From DATKUA01 sp965602675 (lineage in GTDB: Bacteria; Acidobacteriota; DATKUA01): DNA of 47,061 bases. This document shows positions 8,544 to 18,344 of the stretch, piece after piece; positions within the stretch are counted from its first letter, which is position 1; each line of letters begins with the position of its first letter. The DNA lies in assembly GCA_965602675.1 (NCBI GenBank), contig CBFCZO010000017.1, positions 1-47,061 of the forward strand. The letters run 5' to 3'. The notes beneath the pieces were generated by a model. The model was not told where the DNA came from, made no database searches, and saw only the letters and a list, made by a program, of their open reading frames with translations. The position numbers and the translations under genes were made by a program.

Positions 8544-9548
8544 TTATCTGGATGATACGATCACATGAAAATCGTTCGGATTTGCCCTGATTTCCACCAG
8601 GTCTGATCTTGCCGGCCTGCTGAAGACGACAAGGTCGGATCGGAAGGTTATCGGTGTACGCCGGTCGAGGTTCTCTACCAGATCCCTGTCAAGCATGATC
8701 CTGATTTCACTGGGTCGCAGCTCGTTGATCCAGGAGGTAGGTCCGGTGATATTGAGGACGATCTGCATTGGATCGACATCCACACTTAATCTATCCGCAC
8801 CGTCTCGAAAATCGAAATTCGAGGCGTCGATGGTGAACGCTCTGGTTTCGTTGATCTCAACGATGTCCAGCGCCACCTCGACAGCGTTCTCGCTATAGTT
8901 CAGCAGCGGGATCCGCCTAAGCGTGACTGCAGCGACGCCGTCGTCCATGCCGCGGTCGTCAAGCGATACCTCGGCAAGGATTTCCCGGATAGAATCTACG
9001 ATCTGTTGCGCGCCTGTCACGGTTACGACTGCCGGCTCGACAACCGGCTCGCCGTTCAGGCGATATCCTTCCCTTGGTTCCCCGGTGACCGCCACTCTGA
9101 CCGGCTTTTCCCGCGAAATGACGCTGTCGATCTGCATCAGCACAGTCGAAGGCCTGACATCCAACACCTCCACTCCCGAGGGAAGGCTGACATTGTTGGC
9201 GTTGAGCTCGATTCGCTGAACCCCCTTCTTCGGTTGAATCAAGCCGGGATCGATGTTGATTGTGACCAGGCGGCTGACCTCGCCCGGATCGAGCAACCGA
9301 ATCACGCTGTCATCGCGGCCGCGGACGTGCAGCTCGAGCTCACGGTCCATCGGCGCGGCGATCGCCCAACCATCGGGCACAAAGCGCTCGAGACCGTGGC
9401 GCACCTGGATTGTCTCCTCCATTTTTGTGCCGCCCGTGACGATAAACCACAACGTGAAAGCCATCAGTACGGAGATCAGCTTAAGCAGGAAGTTATTGAG
9501 CACCGCCCGTTTAGTCCTGACCAGCAGATCTTTTATCTGAAGTTTCAT
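8544..9548 (-). CDS. cdaR: YbbR-domain protein CdaR, regulator of diadenylate cyclase
   Basis: 334-residue protein with one N-terminal membrane span (LKLISVLMAFTLWFIV, about residues 22-37) and a long extracytoplasmic part made of repeated YbbR domains of about 80-90 residues each. Repeat marks include the recurring pattern of a P followed by V.V.G (KPVRVAVTGEPREGYRLNG, then PAVVTVTGAQQIVDSI). In the known system CdaR binds CdaA in the membrane and tunes c-di-AMP synthesis. It starts three bases after the cdaA stop, so the pair is co-translated. The usual third partner, glmM, does not follow. Confidence 0.88.
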   Translation of the reverse strand: MKLQIKDLLVRTKRAVLNNFLLKLISVLMAFTLWFIVTGGTKMEETIQVRHGLERFVPDGWAIAAPMDRELELHVRGRDDSVIRLLDPGEVSRLVTINIDPGLIQPKKGVQRIELNANNVSLPSGVEVLDVRPSTVLMQIDSVISREKPVRVAVTGEPREGYRLNGEPVVEPAVVTVTGAQQIVDSIREILAEVSLDDRGMDDGVAAVTLRRIPLLNYSENAVEVALDIVEINETRAFTIDASNFDFRDGADRLSVDVDPMQIVLNITGPTSWINELRPSEIRIMLDRDLVENLDRRTPITFRSDLVVFSRPARSDLVEIRANPNDFHVIVSSR

Positions 9549-9551
9549 CAG

Positions 9552-10412
9552 CTACTTGGCCTCCAGGCTGCTGAAATCGTACTGCTTGAGGTCCTTGGTG
9601 CGTCGCGCCATATCACGGGGCGGGATATTGCGATTTCGGATGAAAATATAGCTCAGCAGCTTCATCAGGGCCTTGCCTTCCATCGGCTTGGTGATGCGGC
9701 CGTTCTGGGCTACCGAGATGACGCCGCGCTCCTCGCTGACGATTACGGCAACGGCGTCTGTCTCCTCGGTGAGGCCGACCGCAGCCCGGTGGCGCGTGCC
9801 GAAGGTCGTGCTGAGCTGGGGGTTCGATGTCAGGGGCAGGAAGCAGGCTGCAGCGGAGATTCGATTATCCTGGATGATCACCGCGCCGTCGTGCAGCGGG
9901 CTGCTGGGATTGAATATCGCGATAAGCAGGTCGTAATTCACTTCGGCGTCGATCTGCCTGCCGCCTTCGACGAAGTTCTTCAAACCCTGTGCTTTCTCCA
10001 TGACAATTATCGCGCCGTGGCGCTTGCTGGCCAGCAGCGAGGCTGCAAGGCAGACCTCCTCGAGTGTACGAAGGTCCTCGTCGGTTGTGCTGCGCTTGCG
10101 AAAGGGATTCTTGCCGAACTGGGCGAGCGTTTTGCGGATCTCCGCCTGGAAAAGGATGATGATGGCAATTACCAGGTAAGCGAAGAAGTTGCTAAGCAAC
10201 CACTGCACCGTCTCCAGCTTGAATTCGTTGGAGAGATAGCTGAGCAGGACGAGGAAGATAATGCCGATGGCGATCCGCATCGCGCGGGTGCCACGGATGA
10301 CGATCAGGAGATAGTAGACGCCCACGGCGACGAGCAGGATATCGAGGAAGTCTTTCGGCTTGAACCGCGTCAGGTTTAGTGCATCCAGCCATCCGAGGAT
10401 CGTGTCGATCAT
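9552..10412 (-). CDS. cdaA: Diadenylate cyclase CdaA (DAC domain)
   Basis: Membrane enzyme that makes cyclic di-AMP from two ATP. It has 286 residues, with three predicted N-terminal membrane helices (about 22-39, 47-61 and 75-90) and then the DisA_N/DAC domain. Both catalytic signatures are present: DGA at residues 175-177 and RHR at 207-209 (GTRHRAA). Its ATG overlaps the folP stop by four bases and its stop lies three bases before cdaR. The organism therefore probably uses c-di-AMP, usually for osmotic and cell wall control. Confidence 0.95.
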   Translation of the reverse strand: MIDTILGWLDALNLTRFKPKDFLDILLVAVGVYYLLIVIRGTRAMRIAIGIIFLVLLSYLSNEFKLETVQWLLSNFFAYLVIAIIILFQAEIRKTLAQFGKNPFRKRSTTDEDLRTLEEVCLAASLLASKRHGAIIVMEKAQGLKNFVEGGRQIDAEVNYDLLIAIFNPSSPLHDGAVIIQDNRISAAACFLPLTSNPQLSTTFGTRHRAAVGLTEETDAVAVIVSEERGVISVAQNGRITKPMEGKALMKLLSYIFIRNRNIPPRDMARRTKDLKQYDFSSLEAK

Positions 10413-11263
10413 TGTTCCGCTTCCCGAATCTTGAGTGCCAAGTCAACGGCTCGACGCCCCTGGCGGACATCATGCAGCCTGACCACCGACGCGCCGTTAA
10501 GCACTGCTATCGCTGAAGCGGCAAGCGTCGCTTCCAGTCTCTCGCCTACGTCCAGCCCTAACAACTTGCCGATGAATGACTTGCGCGACGGTCCCACCGC
10601 CACCGGGTAGCCGGAGTCGACGAAGGCATCGAGTCTTTTAAGTATCGTAAGGTTGTGCTCAGCAGTTTTTCCAAAGCCGATACCCGGATCGATGATAACT
10701 CCGTCGTCCGGAGTTCCCGCTTCGATCGCTCGTTCCGCCTGCTCGATAAGGAAGCCTTTGATTTCTCCGATTAAATCGTTGTAGCTAGGGTCGAGCTGCA
10801 TCTCCGCAGGGGTGCCTTTACTATGCATGATGATAACAGGTAAATTGTTGTCCCGCAAGACATTTAGCAAATCTGGGTCGCGCGTCAGCCCGCTCACGTC
10901 ATTCAGCATATCGGCTCCAACGGCGAGCGCCGCGCGCGCAACTATCGATTTCACGGTGTCAACTGAAATCGGTATATCTGTGTGGCGCCTGATCCCTTCG
11001 ATCACGGGAATAACCCGCCTGATTTCCTCTTCTGCGGGGACCGGCTGTGAGAACGGCCGGGTTGACTCGCCTCCGACGTCAATGATGTCCGCTCCCTCCG
11101 CCTCCATGCGCAGAGCGTGACGGATCGCTGCTTCGGGGTCCAGATGCAGACCGCCTTCAGAAAATGAGTCAGGAGTGACATTCAGGATTCCGAGGATCAG
11201 GACCCGTTCTTCCAGGCGGAAACGCCTTGTACCCACTCGGAAACTGCCGGGAGTGGGATCCAT
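10409..11263 (-). CDS. folP: Dihydropteroate synthase FolP
   Basis: 284-residue cytoplasmic enzyme joining p-aminobenzoate to dihydropterin pyrophosphate in folate synthesis; the sulfonamide target. Signatures are ILNVTPDSFSEGG (loop 1), DVGGESTRP (loop 2), ISVDTVK, and near the end the RLHDVRQGRRAVDLA segment, with GPSRKSFIG as the Lys/Arg pterin-binding region. It starts just after ftsH (three-base gap) and overlaps cdaA by four bases. Ordinary in length and motifs. Confidence 0.97.
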   Translation of the reverse strand: MDPTPGSFRVGTRRFRLEERVLILGILNVTPDSFSEGGLHLDPEAAIRHALRMEAEGADIIDVGGESTRPFSQPVPAEEEIRRVIPVIEGIRRHTDIPISVDTVKSIVARAALAVGADMLNDVSGLTRDPDLLNVLRDNNLPVIIMHSKGTPAEMQLDPSYNDLIGEIKGFLIEQAERAIEAGTPDDGVIIDPGIGFGKTAEHNLTILKRLDAFVDSGYPVAVGPSRKSFIGKLLGLDVGERLEATLAASAIAVLNGASVVRLHDVRQGRRAVDLALKIREAEQ

Positions 11264-11266
11264 GCC

Positions 11267-13189
<1,923 letters not shown>

Positions 13190-13219
13190 CGTGTGCCTCC
13201 TGCCTGTCGGGAAACGGGA

Positions 13220-13735
13220 TTATTCGACCCAAGTGATGTAGGGAAGCTCGCGGTATCTCTCTCCATAATCCAGTCCATAGCCGACCACGTATTTGTTAGG
13301 AATTTCGAAACCCGTGTAGTCGGCCTTTATCTCAATCTTCCTGGCTTCTGTTTTGTCCAGCAGAACGCAAACCCTCAATGTGGCCGGCTTGCGCGCTTTC
13401 AGTTGGTTGAGCAAGTAGTCGAGGGTGATGCCTGTATCGAGTATGTCCTCGACCACGAGGATATGCTTGCCCTCCGGCTCGAAGGGAGTGGTGTAACTCA
13501 GCTCGCGTGGAATCTCGTGCTGGCTGTCGGTCATGCTGACGCGGATGAAATCGCACGTGACGGGACCGGAGAGGTGGCGCATCAGATCAGCGACAAAGAT
13601 GAAGCTGCCCTTGAGGATGCCGACAATGGTCAGCGGATTGTCCCCAAAGTCTTTGCTGACTTGCTTTGCCAGCTCTTCTACGCGGGCTTTTATCTCCTTT
13701 TCGCTCAACAAAATCTCGTTGCTCAGCTTAGCCAT
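13220..13735 (-). CDS. hpt: Hypoxanthine phosphoribosyltransferase
   Basis: 171-residue purine salvage enzyme converting hypoxanthine (and often guanine) with PRPP to the nucleotide. The PRPP loop VVEDILDTGITL and the LKGSFIFVADL segment are clear, and the base-binding KYVVGYGLDYGERYR motif is near the C-terminus. It overlaps the 3' end of tilS by eight bases. The tilS-hpt-ftsH order is widespread across bacterial phyla. The start is the near-cognate codon at 13735 (protein begins AKLSNEILL). Confidence 0.96.
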   Translation of the reverse strand: MAKLSNEILLSEKEIKARVEELAKQVSKDFGDNPLTIVGILKGSFIFVADLMRHLSGPVTCDFIRVSMTDSQHEIPRELSYTTPFEPEGKHILVVEDILDTGITLDYLLNQLKARKPATLRVCVLLDKTEARKIEIKADYTGFEIPNKYVVGYGLDYGERYRELPYITWVE

Positions 13736-15119
13736 CCTTCACCTCTTCGATCACAAGGATGCGTGAAGTTTTCGGGGTGACTTTATAATCATCGCTCACT
13801 CGCAATCCACTCACCCAACAGATCCGGCCTCCAGCGAGAAAGACCACAGTGGAGAGGCGCTCCCGGCGCGGGATCCTGGAATTGATGAACAAATCCTGCA
13901 GCTTCTGGCGACCTGGTGCGCCGAGCGGCCTGTAGCGGTCACCTGGAAGCCGGTTACGCACCTCCAGAACATCGCCGGCGGCATCCGCATCGAGTAAGGC
14001 CCGCTTCGGGCCGCTAAGTTTTTTAATATCAGCGCCGTCGGATGCCTCAATATTTCTCAGGGAGAAGGATTTGTCAACTTCTTTCAGGCGAATAGTTTGC
14101 CCGGCGGTCACTGAATAATGGAACTCCGCAGGCGATTGACCGGGCCGCTCGTCCTTCGGCCGAAGCAGCAGCACGTCGTCGTGTTTAACGAACACCAGCG
14201 TGTCGAAATCGACCCCCGGCCCCTCACCGAGAGCACACCGGCGCATCGCTTCAATGGAGCGGTATTCGATCCTGCGCAAATCACCGCGTCCCCGGGCCAG
14301 TATCCTCCGCAACACGCGTCGCTGAAGAGCGGGATGCAGCGAGGCGAACGACTCGGCGCGCATCGCAGGGCCCTCCGGATGTTCAAGTCTGATTTCGCGG
14401 ATCACTCCATCGGCCAGATCGTTGAGGAAATCGTCCTCCTTGCCCAACACCGCCGCGCCGGTGGAAATCGTCTTCTCCAAAGATGGATTCAGCTCTCGCA
14501 GCAGAGGGATGACGCGCTCGCGCAGGAAGACGCGCGCATAACTCTCGTCGCGATTGCTGGAATCGAATCTGCAGTCGAGATTTTTCGAGGCGAGGTAATT
14601 CAGAACCTCCTCTCGACCGGTTTCGAGCAGCGGGCGAATGATCCTGCCGCGCCTGAGCCTCATGCCCCTCAATCCCCCGCCGCCAGCGCCGCGAAGCAGG
14701 CGCAGCAGGACGGTCTCCGCCTGGTCGTCGGCGGTGTGCCCCACGGCGATGCTCTGAGCGCCGAGCTCATCGGCCGTTCGCTCGAGATAGCCGTAACGCA
14801 GCTCACGCGCCGTTTCCTCCAGGTTTCCGCATCGCCGCGTATTCTCGGCCCTCACGTCCAATTTCCGAGAACGGAACTCGATGCCAAGCGAAGCTGCAAA
14901 ACGGGCGCACCAGCTCTCTTCCTCGTCGCTCTCGCGACCGCGAAGCATGTGGTTGAGGTGCGCCGCGGCGAGTTCGCAATCCAGCTCTTCACGCAACGCG
15001 TAAAGCATGTGCAAGAGAGCTGTGGAATCCGGCCCGCCGGAGAATGCCACAAGGACAAGGTCGCCCGGTGACACCATCGCCGCTTTCTCTATCGTGTTCA
15101 GTACTTTCGCGGGAATCAT
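13728..15119 (-). CDS. tilS: tRNA(Ile)-lysidine synthetase TilS
   Basis: 463-residue PP-loop ATPase that converts C34 of the CAU anticodon of tRNA-Ile2 to lysidine, so that it reads AUA as Ile. The PP-loop SGGPDST is at residues 27-33. The HNHMLRG-type segment (AHLNHMLRGRESDEEE), the VGHTADDQAETVLLRLLRG motif and the C-terminal TilS substrate domain (LPGDRYRPLG then KLQDLFINSRIPRRER) are all present, so it is the long form. A tRNA gene with anticodon CAU lies only 12 bases upstream on the same strand; see that entry. Confidence 0.96.
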   Translation of the reverse strand: MIPAKVLNTIEKAAMVSPGDLVLVAFSGGPDSTALLHMLYALREELDCELAAAHLNHMLRGRESDEEESWCARFAASLGIEFRSRKLDVRAENTRRCGNLEETARELRYGYLERTADELGAQSIAVGHTADDQAETVLLRLLRGAGGGGLRGMRLRRGRIIRPLLETGREEVLNYLASKNLDCRFDSSNRDESYARVFLRERVIPLLRELNPSLEKTISTGAAVLGKEDDFLNDLADGVIREIRLEHPEGPAMRAESFASLHPALQRRVLRRILARGRGDLRRIEYRSIEAMRRCALGEGPGVDFDTLVFVKHDDVLLLRPKDERPGQSPAEFHYSVTAGQTIRLKEVDKSFSLRNIEASDGADIKKLSGPKRALLDADAAGDVLEVRNRLPGDRYRPLGAPGRQKLQDLFINSRIPRRERLSTVVFLAGGRICWVSGLRVSDDYKVTPKTSRILVIEEVKDG

Positions 15120-15131
15120 AATGGGGACTCA

Positions 15132-15207
15132 TGGTGGCGGTGGAGGGATTTGAACCCACGACACTGCGGATATGAGCCGCATGCTCTAACCTCTGAGCTA
15201 CACCGCC
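15132..15207 (-). tRNA. tRNA with CAU anticodon (elongator Met more likely than Ile2)
   Basis: The - strand folds into a full cloverleaf of 76 bases with encoded CCA. The acceptor arms are GGCGGTG and CACCGCC, the discriminator is A, the D stem is GCTC/GAGC, and the anticodon stem is TGCGG/CCGCA around loop CTCATAT. The variable loop has five bases and the T loop is TTCAAAT. The T stem has one T-T mismatch. The loop gives anticodon CAT. The acceptor resembles elongator tRNA-Met of deltaproteobacteria as I recall it, but tRNA-Ile(CAU), the substrate of the adjacent TilS, has the same anticodon and cannot be excluded by eye. Position 38 is T, where A is usual. Confidence 0.93.
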
Positions 15208-15213
15208 GGAGAG

Positions 15214-15242
15214 AATATAGGATTGGCTCCTGCGGCTGTCAA
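15214..15242 (-). promoter_or_regulatory. Strong sigma-70 promoter of the tRNA-tilS run
   Basis: On the - strand TTGACA (plus 15237-15242) and TATATT (plus 15214-15219) are separated by exactly 17 bases, and the -10 ends seven bases before the tRNA 5' end. The -35 overlaps the last codons of the glycosylase gene. It probably drives the tRNA and, by read-through, tilS-hpt-ftsH and beyond. Confidence 0.85.
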
Positions 15243-15925
15243 GAAACGGAGAAAACGAGATCCGCCAAACTCAGAAAATCACCTTTCTGACAAACCAGTG
15301 ACCGGTGCACCCGCGCCCGAGGAGAAGGATGGTACAATGGCATCAAAATCACTCCGCGCCACATATGCGGCCGGCCTGCGTGAACTGCGAGAGAAAGATC
15401 GTGGGGCTCCAGCATTCTCAACGCTTCGAGCGCCGTTGCGCCGAGCGTAGCTACTATTTTCGGAGTCGCAATATCGAGCTGGGCTGCCAGAAAACGGCTG
15501 CAATTCAGCAGCTCCCGCTTTGAAGGCTTTCGATTTCGCCCACATTCATCGCGCGGATTGCATAACACTGCGTTAGTGATAAACAAGTCCTCGCGTTTCA
15601 ACCCGGCCTCGTTAATGAGAGCGTCGAAATTGCTGCCGCTACGGTCGCCGTAAAGCGGAACGCCGGTTCTGTCAGCACCAAATCTACCGGGAGCCTCTGC
15701 GATGAACATCAGTGCGGCGGGGACGGGTCCGTTGGCCGACCCAAGCACTGCAGTTCGCTCGGCCATCCCATTGCAGCGGGTGCAAGTCGCCGCCGCCGAA
15801 ACGATGTCTGAGAATCTCAGAAAATGCTCCGGCACTCGGCCTACGAGTGCGTTTCGATCTTCGTATCGACGGTTTGGCATCAGCATAACAAATCTAACTT
15901 TAGGGACGGTTATCTGTCTATACAA
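15239..15925 (-). CDS. Uracil-DNA glycosylase superfamily protein, Fe-S type (family 4/5-like)
   Basis: 228-residue (from TTG 15925) DNA repair glycosylase that removes uracil from DNA. Four Cys suited to a 4Fe-4S cluster are present: CxxC at 48 and 51, then Cys122 and Cys142. The active-site stretch reads AEAPGRFGADRTG, then GDRSG. EAPG fits family 4, whereas GADRTG and GDRSG recall family 5 (UdgB). The second motif is YHPSPRARVH near residue 198. The start is uncertain: TTG 15925 has no ribosome site, and ATG at residue 14 or 16 is possible. It diverges from the sensor kinase gene across about 75 bases. Confidence 0.85.
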   Translation of the reverse strand: MYRQITVPKVRFVMLMPNRRYEDRNALVGRVPEHFLRFSDIVSAAATCTRCNGMAERTAVLGSANGPVPAALMFIAEAPGRFGADRTGVPLYGDRSGSNFDALINEAGLKREDLFITNAVLCNPRDECGRNRKPSKRELLNCSRFLAAQLDIATPKIVATLGATALEALRMLEPHDLSLAVHAGRPHMWRGVILMPLYHPSPRARVHRSLVCQKGDFLSLADLVFSVS

Positions 15926-15999
15926 GACAAGCCGGTGATTTGAGGAATATCTTAGGTCATTAAACGATATTTTAATCCGACAGGGCAGGAGAGATTTTA

Positions 16000-17016
16000 A
16001 TGAATCATCGAGTTTTTGCCGTGATCCTGATCGGATTTATCGTCGGCGCCATGCTGCTAAGCTTTTTCACCATTTTTCACCGCACATTCTGGCGCGTCGG
16101 AGGCGGGTACGGGATGGGTCCCGGCAGCGGCTTCGGAGAAGGCTCGGGCGGTCGTTTCGGCCAAAATGCGGACGAAGATTTTGCGTTCTTCATCAAGCGC
16201 AATATCATCCCGTTCATGGTAGGCGGGCTCAGTGGGGCCGCAATCAGCTTTTTTTACTACAGGATGCGGCGTAACCTCCAACGCATGAAAAAGATGCAGA
16301 ACAGGCTGCGCACAAGTGAGCGGCTTGCTGCGGTCGGTGAGCTCGCGGCCGGCCTTGCGCACGAGATTCGCAATCCGCTCGGTTCCATCGACGGCGCCGC
16401 CGAGATTCTCTCGAAGGACCTGCCTGAGGACCATCCGAAACGTGAGATGGCCGAAATCCTTCAGAAGGAGAGCAAGAGGCTCAAGGAGAAACTCAGCAGG
16501 TTCCTCGAATTCGCACGCCCTGATGAGATTATCTTGAGCTCGTGCAATATCGAAACGGAACTTCAAACCATTCTGGAACTACTGCACAGTAATCCCTGCT
16601 GCAGGGACCACAGGATCGGGATCGAATCGAACCTACGCGACCCGTTGTTGAGCGTGGATTGCCAGAAGCTCCATCAGGTTTTCCTGAATCTGGGTATGAA
16701 CGCGTTCGAGGCCATGCCCGACGGCGGCGAGCTGAAAATCACCCTACGCGAGATCGGGCATAATGGTGAGTCTTCCATTGCAGTGGATTTCAGAGATACT
16801 GGAACGGGCATGAACAGGGAGCAGATAGAGAAAGCATTCAATCCGTTCTTCACTTCCAAACCGGGCGGCACGGGACTGGGTTTGTCGATTTCGCAGCGAA
16901 TCCTGGAAGAGCATCACGGCGGAATTGAAATTGACAGCAAACCGGAGCGGGGCACAACCGTAACGGTAATCATCCCCAGGGAGCGAGGCGATGGGCCGGC
17001 GGGTATTAATAGCTGA
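16000..17016 (+). CDS. Two-TM sensor histidine kinase, NtrB/ZraS-like
   Basis: 338-residue membrane kinase. Two membrane helices (about 5-25 and 69-86) enclose a short periplasmic loop of about 40 residues that is unusually Gly-rich (VGGGYGMGPGSGFGEGSGG) and has no Cys. There is no PAS or HAMP domain. The phospho-accepting His is His121 in LAHEIRNPLGSI. The ATPase domain has the N box (FLNLGMNAFEAM), DTGTGM, the F box NPFFTSK and the G box GGTGLGLSI. The ATG follows AGGAGA. It overlaps the next gene, an NtrC-type regulator, by 26 bases, so the two form a pair. The signal is unknown; the neighbouring cytochrome hints at redox or envelope stress. Confidence 0.92.
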   Translation: MNHRVFAVILIGFIVGAMLLSFFTIFHRTFWRVGGGYGMGPGSGFGEGSGGRFGQNADEDFAFFIKRNIIPFMVGGLSGAAISFFYYRMRRNLQRMKKMQNRLRTSERLAAVGELAAGLAHEIRNPLGSIDGAAEILSKDLPEDHPKREMAEILQKESKRLKEKLSRFLEFARPDEIILSSCNIETELQTILELLHSNPCCRDHRIGIESNLRDPLLSVDCQKLHQVFLNLGMNAFEAMPDGGELKITLREIGHNGESSIAVDFRDTGTGMNREQIEKAFNPFFTSKPGGTGLGLSISQRILEEHHGGIEIDSKPERGTTVTVIIPRERGDGPAGINS

Positions 17017-18331
17017 CGACGACGAGAGCCTGCGCAGGGTAGCAGCCTTTCACCTCAAGGACGAGGGTTACGACGTCTCGGTGGCGGGCAACGGCCGGCA
17101 GGCGCAAAGCGCTCTGCAGAAGCAGCGCTTCGATCTCGTGGTTACCGACATGAAGATGCCCGAGATGACCGGTCTCGAGCTTCTCACATGGATCAAGGAG
17201 AACTCGCCTGATACCCAGGTGATCGTGATGACCGGCTTCGCCACGATCGACGATGCCGTCTCTGCGATGAAAGTGGGCGCCTTCGACTTCATCACCAAAC
17301 CGCTGAACTTCGAGCAGTTCAAGATCTCCGTGGCCAAGGCTTTCGATTACTCCTCGCTCAAGAAGCGTGTCACAAGCCTGGAGTTGGAGCTGGGCGAACG
17401 CTTCGGGCGCGACGCCATCGTCTACGCTTCGCGGGCCATGGGGCAGGTTCTGGACTTGGCGGATAAGGTTGCCGCAAGCGACGCCACAGTGCTGATTACC
17501 GGGGAAAGCGGCACGGGCAAGGAAATGCTTGCCAGGATGATCCACAACAACTCGACGCGGCGTGACGAGTTACTGGTGACTGTTAATTGTGCGGCGATCC
17601 CGCGCGACCTGCTGGAGAGCGAGCTCTTCGGGCATGCGAAGGGCGCCTTCACCGGCGCGGTAAGTGACAAGCGAGGCAAATTCGAGCTGGCCGACAAGGG
17701 CACGCTGTTTCTCGACGAGATCGGTGAGCTGCCGTTGGAGCTGCAATCCAAGCTGCTGCGCTCACTTGAGAGCGGCGAGATCGATGTGCTCGGGCGCTCG
17801 GAAATGGTTCCCATCGATATCAGGATCATCGCCGCTACAAATCGCGACCTGGCTCAGTTGGCGAAGGAAGGCAAATTCAGGGAAGATCTCTTCTTCCGCA
17901 TCAACGTGATCCAGTTGGAGATACCGCCGCTGCGCGAGAGACCTGAAGACGTCGAGGCGCTGGCCCGCCACTTCTTCCGCACTCTTTCCGGCAACGAAAG
18001 CATCGAGGTCGATCACGGCGTTTATGAGGAACTCAAGTTACGCCCATGGCCGGGCAACATACGGGAGTTGCGCAACACTTGCGAACAAATGGTGATACTG
18101 CACAGCAAAGACCTGGTCAGGATTACCGATATCCCTTCGCCCGCAATGGGCGGCAGAAGCAGGCAAGTCGTGTCACTACCGAGGGAGGGATATCCGCTGG
18201 ACAAGCTGGAGGAGGAGGCCATCCTGCAAGCCCTGAACCTGGCTCGCGGTAATCACACCAAGGCTGCTGAATTGCTGGGAGTCCCCCGCCACAAACTTCT
18301 CTACCGGCTCAAGAAGTACGGGCTTTCCTGA
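16991..18331 (+). CDS. NtrC-family sigma-54-dependent response regulator
   Basis: 446-residue activator. The receiver domain has acidic residues near 9-11, phospho-acceptor Asp53 (VVTDMKMPEMTG) and Lys103. The AAA+ domain has Walker A GESGTGKE (171-178), the sigma-54-contacting GAFTGA loop (218-223), Walker B TLFLDEIGE and the sensor loop IRIIAATNRDL. The C-terminal Fis-type helix-turn-helix is seen in GNHTKAAELLGVPRHKLLYRLKKYG. All parts are intact, so it should activate sigma-54 promoters when phosphorylated by the overlapping kinase. The one clear sigma-54 promoter found nearby, at 21479-21493, precedes the triple-OB gene and is the best candidate target. Confidence 0.95.
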   Translation: MGRRVLIADDDESLRRVAAFHLKDEGYDVSVAGNGRQAQSALQKQRFDLVVTDMKMPEMTGLELLTWIKENSPDTQVIVMTGFATIDDAVSAMKVGAFDFITKPLNFEQFKISVAKAFDYSSLKKRVTSLELELGERFGRDAIVYASRAMGQVLDLADKVAASDATVLITGESGTGKEMLARMIHNNSTRRDELLVTVNCAAIPRDLLESELFGHAKGAFTGAVSDKRGKFELADKGTLFLDEIGELPLELQSKLLRSLESGEIDVLGRSEMVPIDIRIIAATNRDLAQLAKEGKFREDLFFRINVIQLEIPPLRERPEDVEALARHFFRTLSGNESIEVDHGVYEELKLRPWPGNIRELRNTCEQMVILHSKDLVRITDIPSPAMGGRSRQVVSLPREGYPLDKLEEEAILQALNLARGNHTKAAELLGVPRHKLLYRLKKYGLS

Positions 18332-18344
18332 ACCCGCAACGTTT

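Noticed and set aside
9006..10379. 457-codon frame on the + strand over cdaR and cdaA
   Set aside because: Opposite two well-recognised genes with good starts and overlaps; no motif and no ribosome site. Similar shadows at 2638-3666, 14118-15071, 31251-32111, 41073-42440 and 45854-46972 were dropped for the same reason.
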